Positions 24,304-30,724 of a stretch of DNA of 64,000 nt are shown here, piece by piece. Origin of the DNA: an uncultured Collinsella sp. (GTDB lineage Bacteria; Actinomycetota; Coriobacteriia; Coriobacteriales; Coriobacteriaceae); contig CATXKN010000002.1 of assembly GCA_958370785.1 (NCBI GenBank), forward strand, positions 124,001-188,000, in the 5' to 3' direction. Numbering within the stretch: the first letter of the stretch is position 1; each line of letters starts with the position of its first letter. The position numbers were made by a program, and so were the translations under genes. The notes beneath the pieces are model-generated. The model was not told the DNA's origin and made no database searches. It was given only the letters and a program-made list of their open reading frames with translations.

Positions 24304-25983
24304 TTACCGCCCCTCCCTTACTTTGCCCGCGTCCTCTTGTTTCGCTTCCTCCACCTCGGTAAAGCAATTGAACGCGGGCATATAGTTAAGTTTCACCGTG
24401 CATGGTTTTCTGCCCCTGTTCTTCTCTATGTGTAGCGCGACTGTGTTAAAGCCCTGCCCATTCTTCTCTATCCTCATCTCGGTTATCGTCTCGGCTTTGA
24501 ACTGTAGCGTTGAGCTGCCGCTTGCGTTCATCATGTCTGGGTTGCTGGAGCGTATCGCTTCCTTGCTCATGCTGCTAATCACTATCACTGGTATCTTTTC
24601 TTCCATCGCCGCGTTAGATAACAACTCTAGTATTCTGTCGATTCTTTCTTGTGGAGTGCCACCGCCGTTCTTTGGTGCGATCTTTAGCAGCTGTAGGTAA
24701 TCGACCACGCACAGGCGTATATCGCCCCACGCATACAGATAGGAAAGAAGCAACTCCACCTCATCGCCCTGCGGGTTGTTGCCTATAAGGTGATTCTTTT
24801 CCAGCTCTCTATAGGAACAATCGCCTTTGAGCATTTCGCGGGCTGTGTCCATGTCTTTGTATCCATCGTCCTCGTAGACATACGGTCTGAGTTCAAGCAG
24901 GTTCTCTAGCATCTGGTAGTGGTTTTCGCAGATTGCGGGTCTAAAATCGCCGTCCAGTATGTCGCTAATTTCATTGCGCGAGCTGTCGGTCGGTCGAAAG
25001 AAACGAAACCCAAAATCATCCTTGCATATCATGTTTTTCGCTTCCTTTCTCGCCGTCAGGTAATCGCCTACAGTGCCGTCCATGATCTCTTTGATAGCTT
25101 TCAGGCACTCCCTTAATTCGCGTTTATGGCTAGCGGGGTTCTTCCTGTAGCGCTCAACGGCGTTCATGAGCTGGTCTAGCCGTATAAGTTTGTCGTTCGG
25201 AACGTCATTGTATGGAAACGGCTCTATACCAAGCTCCTTTCCCTTCAGTAGCGATACACAGCTTGCTAATCGTGCCCACACATCCGATTCGCTCGTGTCC
25301 AGACCCCAGTAGATTACTTGATCTTCAGCGCTCCATTTGTTGCTGGGTTCGCCGCGCGCCTTTAGGCACATGAACAGGGCTTGCGCTGTCTTTCCCGTGC
25401 TGGGTGGTGCCATGAGTATGTGCACGCCCGCAGATAAGCCGCCGCCCAGTGCTTCATCTAGGGATGCGATTCCCGTCTTGAATCTGGGTATGGCGTTTTT
25501 CGCCGCCGTTCTGATAATGCCTTTCGCGTCCGACAACATTCCATCAATTTCCCGTAGCAGGTCGAGCGATTCGGCGGTTTCGCTGTCGGGTTCATCCCCA
25601 ACGCCCTCGGTTGCGTCCGTCTCCAGTTCTGCCCCTCCATCGCCCCGCTTCTCGCCCTCGGGTTGCTGGTCGTGGTCGGTGGCGCTTTCCGGCTTCTCAT
25701 CGTGGTCGGCGTTGGGCGTTTCGACCTGCCGTGCGGCTTCTTCTTCGTCCATCAACCGCGAACACTCCCTTTCGATTTCCTTCTGATGTTCCCGCTCCCT
25801 ATGCCTTTTGAATCGTTCTTGTTCGTAGTCCTCGCAATTCAGGGTGAACAGGTACCACTCCAATTCGAGCATTTCAGTTCGCTTGTAAAGGTCGGTGATT
25901 CCCATAGCCGTGAGCCGTTCGCCCATCTCATCGTAAAACGCGCTTTCTTCTCTACGTGATCGCTCCCTTTCCGTTTCATCCAT
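24304..25983 (-). CDS. DnaB/RadA-like replicative ATPase of the element
   Basis: The 559-residue protein has a charged N-terminal region, an acidic low-complexity linker (about 80-140) and a RecA-fold domain. Walker A is APPSTGKT at 192-199 and Walker B is RLCVVDYLQLL near 430. DnaB-like motifs follow: PVIVISSMSKEAIRSS, GSSTLQFKAETITEM and EKNRGRK, equivalent to the DnaB H4 and arginine-finger region. A long insertion lies between Walker A and B. It is probably a replicative helicase or loader for the excised circle. No clear ribosome site precedes 25983, so the exact start is uncertain. It lies next to the iteron-like array. Confidence 0.75.
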   Translation of the reverse strand: MDETERERSRREESAFYDEMGERLTAMGITDLYKRTEMLELEWYLFTLNCEDYEQERFKRHREREHQKEIERECSRLMDEEEAARQVETPNADHDEKPESATDHDQQPEGEKRGDGGAELETDATEGVGDEPDSETAESLDLLREIDGMLSDAKGIIRTAAKNAIPRFKTGIASLDEALGGGLSAGVHILMAPPSTGKTAQALFMCLKARGEPSNKWSAEDQVIYWGLDTSESDVWARLASCVSLLKGKELGIEPFPYNDVPNDKLIRLDQLMNAVERYRKNPASHKRELRECLKAIKEIMDGTVGDYLTARKEAKNMICKDDFGFRFFRPTDSSRNEISDILDGDFRPAICENHYQMLENLLELRPYVYEDDGYKDMDTAREMLKGDCSYRELEKNHLIGNNPQGDEVELLLSYLYAWGDIRLCVVDYLQLLKIAPKNGGGTPQERIDRILELLSNAAMEEKIPVIVISSMSKEAIRSSNPDMMNASGSSTLQFKAETITEMRIEKNGQGFNTVALHIEKNRGRKPCTVKLNYMPAFNCFTEVEEAKQEDAGKVREGR

Positions 25984-26160
25984 TCGGGCATATCGCCCCC
26001 TCTCGTGCCATGCGCTGATACCTCCAGACCGCCCACGTGATTCGCCGTCATGAGTGGTCGGTAGTGGTCGCGCGGTTTTTTATTTATGAAAGTAGGAGTA
26101 GGGGTGCTATCGTCCCACCGCGAATAAGCGGTGGGCGTATAGCAGCCCCCTTCTTCTCTT
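25984..26160. promoter_or_regulatory. Non-coding stretch with a large hairpin beside the putative origin
   Basis: The hairpin at 26101-26150 has a perfect inner stem CCCACCGC/GCGGTGGG around GAATAA and an outer GGGGTGCTAT/ATAGCAGCCCC arm, interrupted by CG mismatches. No reliable gene is seen, apart from a short frame that overlaps the start of the helicase gene. A plasmid-type single-strand origin or an attenuator would fit. Confidence 0.5.
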
Positions 26161-26166
26161 CTTATG

Positions 26167-26319
26167 GGTGTAGCCATGGGGCTATACCTAAATGCGCCCT
26201 CCTGCTACACCTTTAAGTTCGATAGGTTTAGCTTTAAGCGCTATACCTTTAGGGCATTTGGTTTAGCGATAGCGGCTACACCTTTTAATACGGCTTTGGT
26301 TTAGCCAAACTGCTACACC
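26167..26319. repeat. Iteron-like array: nine copies of GCTANACC in alternating orientation (putative origin)
   Basis: Copies at 26167(-), 26181(+), 26204(+), 26225(-), 26240(+), 26260(-), 26275(+), 26298(-) and 26312(+). Minus copies read GGTTTAGC or GGTGTAGC and plus copies GCTAYACC, usually followed by TTTA. Four divergent pairs have start-to-start distances of 14 or 15 bases. The array lies directly downstream of the Rep candidate stop and before the helicase gene, the usual place for an iteron origin. Confidence 0.78.
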
Positions 26320-26328
26320 TTTACAGCC

Positions 26329-26808
26329 CTAGTTCCACAGCCCTAGTTTCTCGGCTATTTCTGTGGGCGTTAGTTCCCGCTCTGGTTCGGCTGCTTTGTC
26401 GGTGTCGGTACGCTTTCGCTTGCGTGCCTTTGGTTTCCCGTTGTGGGGGTTCTTGTTGTCGAGCAACTTAACCTCAATCGGCGTGTCGGGCATTACGTAG
26501 TATTCGCTCGCCCTGCCCCTGTGCCCCGCGCTTTTCAGTTCCAGTCCGCGTATGTTTCGCCCCTTGGCTGGGTTCGGCTTGGTTAGCCTATGAATTGCGC
26601 TCGATACGCTGCCCGTGGTCATTCCAGTTAGCCGCGCTAGCTCTTCGCGTGATCGCCAAGCGTATAGCCTGCCGTTCTCATCGGCTTCCAAGTTTTGCGC
26701 TAACGCCATGATGATATGCGTTTCGTTCTTGCTGAAATTGTTCTTGGCAGTCTGCCAATACCACTTTGCGAACATCCTCGAAAACGGCTCATCGGTTTCA
26801 AACTTCAT
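26329..26808 (-). CDS. Winged-helix replication initiator candidate
   Basis: A 159-residue protein. The middle (about 20-75) reads NFSKNETHIIMALAQNL... REELARLTGMTTGSVSSAIHRLTKP, a winged-helix DNA-binding domain like those of plasmid and phage replication initiators. The tail is basic (KARKRKRTD) and ends in a short helix (LTPTEIAEKLGLW) that could contact a partner. Position between the excisionase and the iteron-like array supports an initiator role; a transcription factor is the alternative. ATG 26808 is preferred over a TTG nine bases upstream. The gap to the upstream gene is 12 bases. Confidence 0.6.
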   Translation of the reverse strand: MKFETDEPFSRMFAKWYWQTAKNNFSKNETHIIMALAQNLEADENGRLYAWRSREELARLTGMTTGSVSSAIHRLTKPNPAKGRNIRGLELKSAGHRGRASEYYVMPDTPIEVKLLDNKNPHNGKPKARKRKRTDTDKAAEPERELTPTEIAEKLGLWN

Positions 26809-26820
26809 AGATCTCAACCA

Positions 26821-27069
26821 TTAGGCGGCTGTGTCGATGCCGATATATTCGAGCAGCGCCGCCTTGTTGATGCGCCACGCGGTCATGACCTTAGCCGCTT
26901 TTATCTGTCCGCGCTCACACATTCGGCAAACCGAACGCTCGCCACAGCCCAGCAGAGTTGCAGCCTGCTTGACGGTCAGAACGAGCGCGTCAGAGTTTAA
27001 GATCTCTTCAATCGTCTCGGCGCTGCGGGCTTTCTCTTGGCTGGTTGTGGTCTGGGTATCCGCGTCCAT
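26821..27069 (-). CDS. Excisionase-family helix-turn-helix protein
   Basis: An 82-residue protein with the MerR-like helix-turn-helix of excisionases: ALVLTVKQAATLLGCGERSVCRMCERGQIKAAKVMTAWRINKAALLEYI (about residues 28-77). It would direct the integrase to excise the element and may also regulate the operon. The start follows AGAGGTAG. It is the first gene of the replication operon, so excision and replication are co-expressed. Confidence 0.82.
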   Translation of the reverse strand: MDADTQTTTSQEKARSAETIEEILNSDALVLTVKQAATLLGCGERSVCRMCERGQIKAAKVMTAWRINKAALLEYIGIDTAA

Positions 27070-27352
27070 GTTTCTACCTCTTTCGCTTGTGGACGGTCTT
27101 ACAAGTCGAAAGATATCCGTAGGGGAGACGCGCTGCCGCGTACGTCTTGGCGGCTATCGTTGCGCTTTCGGTGCAACGGCTGAGCGCCTTATTTTCCATA
27201 GGTGCGTATAGCCCTCTGTGGAAGCGATGCGAATTGTATAAGGCGGCTAAAACCTTGCGGTTACCGCACCGTTGCACGAATTGTGCAATGGCTACTATTT
27301 TCGTTCGAGACAGAAAAACACATAGACTGCTCACAGTTTGAGATATGAGCGC
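27070..27352 (-). promoter_or_regulatory. Control region before the excisionase-replication operon
   Basis: This 283-nt stretch has no convincing gene; an 86-codon frame in it has no ribosome site or motif. A clean palindrome TTGCAC-GAATT-GTGCAA at 27272-27288 is a strong operator candidate for one of the element's repressors. The operon promoter for the minus strand should lie just downstream of it. Confidence 0.5.
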
Positions 27353-27805
27353 TTATCGGTGCTGTGAGACGTTGCCATGCTCCTGCAACCTCTCGACCAT
27401 CAGCTCTACAAGCTCTAGGTCGCTGTCGGTCAGATTATCTAGCATCTCGGCAATTCTCATCGCGGCTATCCCGCGTGGGGTGGTCGGTGGCTCCAACGTG
27501 TTCGCTTCTTCCAACTCGCCAATGAACCGCTCGGCAACTTCGTTGGGCGATCTGGGCGGCGTGGCGCTAATCTCGGCTACGGCTTCCAGTATTAGGTAGA
27601 TATGTTCTTGGTCGCGCTCTGATAGACCCTTTAGCGTGTCTAGCCACCTGCTTAGCGTTGAGCCGTCTTTGCCAATATAATCCGCTACAGCGGCTTGCGA
27701 TACGCGGTAATGGGCGAATAGAGCCTGTAGCGCTGTCTTGACTGCACCGTTGGGTAGTAAAGCCATTTCGACTGCCATTTGAGATTTAAGGCGCTCGTCA
27801 ATCAT
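27353..27805 (-). CDS. Regulator-like helix-turn-helix protein of the element
   Basis: A 150-residue protein with a helix-turn-helix-like segment, FAHYRVSQAAVADYIGKDGSTLSRWLDTLKGLSERDQEHI (about 30-69), and a C-terminal region with a Leu-rich helix (LDNLTDSDLELVELMVERLQEH). I do not recognise a named family. The start follows GGAGG (TTGGAGGTCTAGCACCC). It has its own transcription unit between a terminator upstream and the control region downstream, as expected for a lysogeny-type regulator. Confidence 0.65.
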   Translation of the reverse strand: MIDERLKSQMAVEMALLPNGAVKTALQALFAHYRVSQAAVADYIGKDGSTLSRWLDTLKGLSERDQEHIYLILEAVAEISATPPRSPNEVAERFIGELEEANTLEPPTTPRGIAAMRIAEMLDNLTDSDLELVELMVERLQEHGNVSQHR

Positions 27806-27895
27806 GGGTGCTAGACCTCCAAGTGCCGCGCGTGTCCCAGCGATGCGCTAGAATGGCGGCGTATACATTTCCCGTTTGCAGCGCGGGGAATTACG

Positions 27896-27925
27896 AAAAA
27901 GGGGCGTTCGGCTTTCGAGCGCCCC
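27896..27925 (-). terminator. Terminator after the integrase-repressor operon
   Basis: On the minus strand GGGGCG-CTCG-AAAG-CCGA-A-CGCCCC forms a hairpin and TTTTT follows. It separates the integrase/repressor transcript from the regulator at 27353. Confidence 0.9.
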
Positions 27926-27961
27926 GACCTGTCTCTATTCTATTCCCGCTCGGCGATAGCG

Positions 27962-28183
27962 CTAGATGGTTGGTTTGGCTGGGCTATCGCTTTCAAGTAG
28001 GTAATCCAGTGTGCAATCTCGGCAGAAAGCATCGCGGATGCGCTTGGCTTCCACAACGGTCATGGGCGCTTGCTCGTCCAGTTTCAAGTTGAAGCTGTCC
28101 AGATCAGTCCCGAGAAGATCGGCGCATTGTTGATAGCTGATTGCGGAACGCTCTAACTCCGCTCGCATGTTTGGGAAAGCCAT
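27962..28183 (-). CDS. Small Cro-like helix-turn-helix protein
   Basis: A 73-residue protein: RSAISYQQCADLLGTDLDSFNLKLDEQAPMTVVEAKRIRDAFCRDCTLDYLL looks like a phage Cro/DUF739-type helix-turn-helix that recognises an operator. Its ATG overlaps the stop of the upstream repressor by one base (TAATG), so the two are translated together. It probably forms a regulatory pair with the repressor. Confidence 0.7.
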   Translation of the reverse strand: MAFPNMRAELERSAISYQQCADLLGTDLDSFNLKLDEQAPMTVVEAKRIRDAFCRDCTLDYLLESDSPAKPTI

Positions 28184-28419
28184 TAACCTCTGCCCCTTCC
28201 AAGTGCCATGGGCGTGCGCTCATCGGTCAAGCCAAGCAGGTAATCGGCTGAGCATCGAAACAGCTTTGTCAGATTTAGCAGCTGGGTTGCTGGGATAGGG
28301 GTAACGCCCTTTTCCCATTCACATACAGTGCGCTCGGGCACAGGTGGGTCAAGCACTGCCCCTAGCTCGGCTTGGCTTAGCCCTTTGCGCTCGCGTTCAG
28401 ATTCTATAAGGGTTTCCAT
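28183..28419 (-). CDS. XRE-family repressor of the element
   Basis: A 78-residue HTH_3 protein. ESERERKGLSQAELGAVLDPPVPERTVCEWEKGVTPIPATQLLNLTKLFRCSADYLLGL is a full XRE helix-turn-helix with the typical ADYLLGL end. It likely keeps the element quiescent and may bind the TTGCAC-N5-GTGCAA palindrome at 27272. ATG 28419 after GGACGGAG is chosen over a GTG 18 bases upstream. Confidence 0.85.
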   Translation of the reverse strand: METLIESERERKGLSQAELGAVLDPPVPERTVCEWEKGVTPIPATQLLNLTKLFRCSADYLLGLTDERTPMALGRGRG

Positions 28420-28447
28420 CTGTCTCCGTCCTTCCACGTTGCTCCAA

Positions 28448-28675
28448 CTATGCCGCGATTTTCGGGTATGCCCTGTCCATCGCCTTTCGTGCGTTGGCTA
28501 TCTCCCTGTCCAGCAATTCGGCTAGATCTCTTAGCTGCGCCCCTTCCAGCGATTCGTTGCTGTCGAACTTGCCCGTTAGCTCCGTCAGCGTTTCGAGCGT
28601 GCAGATAGAGCCGCGCAACTCGTTAATGTCTGCATCGCCCATGACCCATACGGTTTCGTTCGCCTTGTCGCTCAT
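28448..28675 (-). CDS. Small protein of unknown function in the element
   Basis: A 75-residue acidic protein (MSDKANETVWVMGDADINELRG...). Two amphipathic helices are predicted by eye (LETLTELTGKF and LRDLAELLDREIANARKAMDRAY). No motif is recognised. It lies 13 bases downstream of the integrase stop, which puts it in the same transcript as integrase and repressor. Confidence 0.55.
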   Translation of the reverse strand: MSDKANETVWVMGDADINELRGSICTLETLTELTGKFDSNESLEGAQLRDLAELLDREIANARKAMDRAYPKIAA

Positions 28676-28688
28676 TTCTCTTACCTTC

Positions 28689-29972
28689 CTAGTCCTCGGT
28701 TCCCGTCCTGCTCAGCTCGATAACTGAACCGTCCTTGGCGTGCTGGGCAACGTCTGCCCTGTACGCCTGCTCAACAACAGCCGCGCCGCGCTTCTTGGCT
28801 TCTCTATCGGCGCTCGCATATATATTCAGCGTCATAGCTGCGTTGGCGTGTCCCATCATGCTCGCCACGGTCTTAATATCCGTGCCTGCCGTAACCGCCG
28901 CCGTTGCGAACGTGTGGCGCAAGTCATGGAACGTTGGGCGGTTGCCCTCCGTGCCGATAAGCTCCAGAGCGTCAGCCGCAATCCTCCACCTATGCGAAAG
29001 ATAGTGGGGTTGCATAAACGAGCCGTCAGCGCCGCCCGTCACGTACATGTTTTCATCGAATGGAACGCCCAGCTCTAGGCACTCGGCTTTGGCGTTGGCT
29101 AGGCGTGCCGTGAGCATGTCGGCGATGATGGAGGGCGCGTACAGCTCGCGCCTGCTGCCGCCCGTCTTGGGTTCCTTTACGTACCATTTGGAGCCGTCCC
29201 GCCCTATGGTGCGCTCGATGCTGACGGTTCCCTCGTTCAAGTCCACGCACTTCCACGTCAGTCCGCATATCTCGCCCTCGCGCAAACCCATATACATTGC
29301 TAGGGCAAACCCAACGTTCAGCGGCTTGTCGGGGTCTAGGGCGATGAACTGCGCTACCTTGGCGCGCCCCTTTGCATCTAGGGCGTTGGGGTTCCTGTGC
29401 GCCTGCTTGGGGTTCTTAACGCCGCGCGTGGGGTCTTTAACGAGCCTGTCGCGGTCTACCGCCTGCCGCATGGCTGAGCGCAGGTTGGTTAGGCACTTCT
29501 TCACCGTGGCGGGCGAGTACTTCTTGCCCAGCTTCGTAACCCACGCCGCCACATCGTCTGGGGTCAGTTCGTCCAGCTCGATAGCCCCGATACTGGGCGC
29601 GATATAGCTTTTGAGTATGCGCCTTAGCTCGTTGGCTGATGAACGCTCAATGCTGTTCGCCCGTTCCTCCACGTACTTCCCGAAATACTCGGCTACCGTC
29701 TCGCCGCTGTGGGGGTCTTTGACAGCCTGTTCGTTGAGCTGTTGACGGATTGCTTCTGCTTCTTGGTTCGCCGCCTTTTCGACCTGCTTAGAGCGCCCGT
29801 TGTCGCGTCCCTCGGTTTTGAGCGTGACGGTCTTTTTCTTCCATTTGCCGTTTTCGTCCTTGTAAGGGTACTGGGCTTTCCATTTGTAGGCTGTCGTGCC
29901 GTCTTTGCGCAAATAGTCGTGTTTGATTAGCGAATAGGTGGCGAACGTTTCCGCAGGTAGCGTGGTGTCCAT
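28689..29972 (-). CDS. Tyrosine recombinase / integrase
   Basis: A 427-residue phage-type integrase that inserts the element into tRNA-Gly. Catalytic residues are visible: R231 (GLREGEICGL), K269 (EPKTGGSRR), H349 and R352 (FHDLRHTFA), H375 (MMGHANA) and the nucleophile Y385 (LNIYA). The N-terminal 60 residues form an AP2-like arm-binding domain (KAQYPYKDENGKWKKKTVT) followed by a SAM-like core-binding domain (TVAEYFGKYVEERANS). The start follows AAAGGAGAG. It is next to the right end, with arm sites immediately upstream. Confidence 0.95.
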   Translation of the reverse strand: MDTTLPAETFATYSLIKHDYLRKDGTTAYKWKAQYPYKDENGKWKKKTVTLKTEGRDNGRSKQVEKAANQEAEAIRQQLNEQAVKDPHSGETVAEYFGKYVEERANSIERSSANELRRILKSYIAPSIGAIELDELTPDDVAAWVTKLGKKYSPATVKKCLTNLRSAMRQAVDRDRLVKDPTRGVKNPKQAHRNPNALDAKGRAKVAQFIALDPDKPLNVGFALAMYMGLREGEICGLTWKCVDLNEGTVSIERTIGRDGSKWYVKEPKTGGSRRELYAPSIIADMLTARLANAKAECLELGVPFDENMYVTGGADGSFMQPHYLSHRWRIAADALELIGTEGNRPTFHDLRHTFATAAVTAGTDIKTVASMMGHANAAMTLNIYASADREAKKRGAAVVEQAYRADVAQHAKDGSVIELSRTGTED

Positions 29973-29983
29973 GTCTCTCCTTT

Positions 29984-30019
29984 TTGGTCGCAATCTTGGT
30001 CGCAAAATAGTCGCAAAAT
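29984..30019. repeat. Right arm-type integrase sites
   Basis: TTGGTCGCAA at 29984-29993 is followed by the 24-bp double unit at 29996-30019 (TTGGTCGCAAAATAG then TCGCAAAAT), identical to 23437-23460. The sites lie just upstream of the integrase start and may also autoregulate it. Confidence 0.7.
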
Positions 30020-30131
30020 GGCGTTGACTGAACTATAAAACATAGACGGAATAGACGCAACAGACGGAAAAATACCTGCTAGAGCGTCCACGTTTGCGCA
30101 GGTAGACGGCTTAGTATAAAATGTCGCAACA

Positions 30132-30175
30132 CTTCCAAGCTGATGACGCGGGTTCGATTCCCGTCGCCAGCTCCA
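30132..30175 (+). repeat. attR: partial tRNA-Gly copy
   Basis: 37 bases identical to 23336-23372, then one mismatch (CCGCTCCA in the gene, CAGCTCCA here) and GCTCCA. There is no 5' half, so it is not a functional tRNA. Confidence 0.92.
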
Positions 30176-30456
30176 TAAGATAGTTTTAACGGCTTTGGCT
30201 CCATTTGGTGCCAGAGCTGTTTTCATAAGCGTGCCGGGCGACGGGAATCGAACCCGGCAGGGTGCGAAGCTGAGAAAATGCGTGAGTATTTTCCAGCGCA
30301 GCACGCAAGGGCCAATGGCCCGCAGCGAAACAAGGGTTTGCGAAGCAAACCCTTGGACTTCCCGTCGCCCGCTCCATAAGATAGATGAATGGCTATGGTT
30401 CCTTTTGGGAATCAGAGCCGTTTTCGTAAGTGTACGGGTGACGGGAATCGATGCCG
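30170..30456. repeat. Two diverged units carrying tRNA-Gly 3'-end fragments
   Basis: Unit 1 (30170-30256) and unit 2 (30371-30456) both start GCTCCATAAGATAG, contain a hairpin with GTTTT after it (GGCTTTGGCTCC... and GGCTATGGTTCC...) and end with an inverted tRNA T-arm copy (CGGGCGACGGGAATCGAA in unit 1, one change in unit 2). An 18-nt tRNA-Gly 3' end (TTCCCGTCGCCCGCTCCA, 30359-30376) precedes unit 2. Between them are non-coding hairpins (AGGGCCAATGGCCC and CAAGGGTTTGCGAAGCAAACCCTTG-like). No gene is seen. Confidence 0.7.
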
Positions 30457-30470
30457 CCCCACGCCCCACC

Positions 30471-30540
30471 TAAGTTGCGGTGAAATACGGACTGTTTTTC
30501 GGCTTTTATGGCCTATGTAGTCCGTATTTCACCGCAACTA
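30471..30540. repeat. REP-like palindrome, copy B (TTGCGGTGAAATA family)
   Basis: The arms AGTTGCGGTGAAATACGGACT (30473-30493) and its exact complement (30519-30539) flank a 25-nt loop. Same family as 6372-6442 and 31755-31820. Confidence 0.9.
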
Positions 30541-30724
30541 TTTGTAAGGTTGGATTTTGATGCCGTTGGGAGGGTCGTAGCGACCGTCTACCGAGAGTGG
30601 AAATATTTTTTGAAGCCTTGACCTGCGACGTCAAGCTTTTGGTCAGCTTTTGGCAAGGCCTGCGGACGGAAGCATGCGATAGCGTAATGGTATTCTCTCC
30701 GCCGTGATGGTTATGGGGTTGGCC

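Larger units (their letters stand above)
23336..30175. mobile_element. 6.8-kb integrative element at tRNA-Gly, satellite-like
   Basis: The element is bounded by a direct repeat of 37 identical bases (23336-23372 and 30132-30168; 43 of 44 if extended to the CCA). All nine or ten genes are on the minus strand: tyrosine integrase beside the right end, a small unknown gene, two HTH regulators, a third regulator-like gene, an excisionase, a winged-helix Rep candidate, a DnaB-like ATPase and a Zn-ribbon protein. There is no capsid, terminase, lysis, relaxase or conjugation gene. An iteron-like array at 26167-26319 suggests that the excised circle replicates. The content fits a phage satellite or small integrative plasmid. 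Confidence 0.88.

Noticed and set aside
25839..26177. 112-codon frame overlapping the start of the helicase gene
   Set aside because: It has a passable ribosome site for an internal ATG, but the product lacks motifs and conflicts with the helicase frame. It was kept only as a caution about the helicase start.
26167..26319. Short repeats read as a CRISPR array
   Set aside because: The units are 8 bp, alternate in orientation and have spacing of 14-23 bp. No Cas gene is present.
27074..27334. 86-codon minus-strand frame before the excisionase
   Set aside because: No ribosome site, Cys- and Arg-rich composition, and it overlaps the operator-like palindrome.
30235..30256. A tRNA on the minus strand
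   Set aside because: Only the T-arm and acceptor 3' strand match; there is no 5' half or anticodon arm, so it is a fragment.
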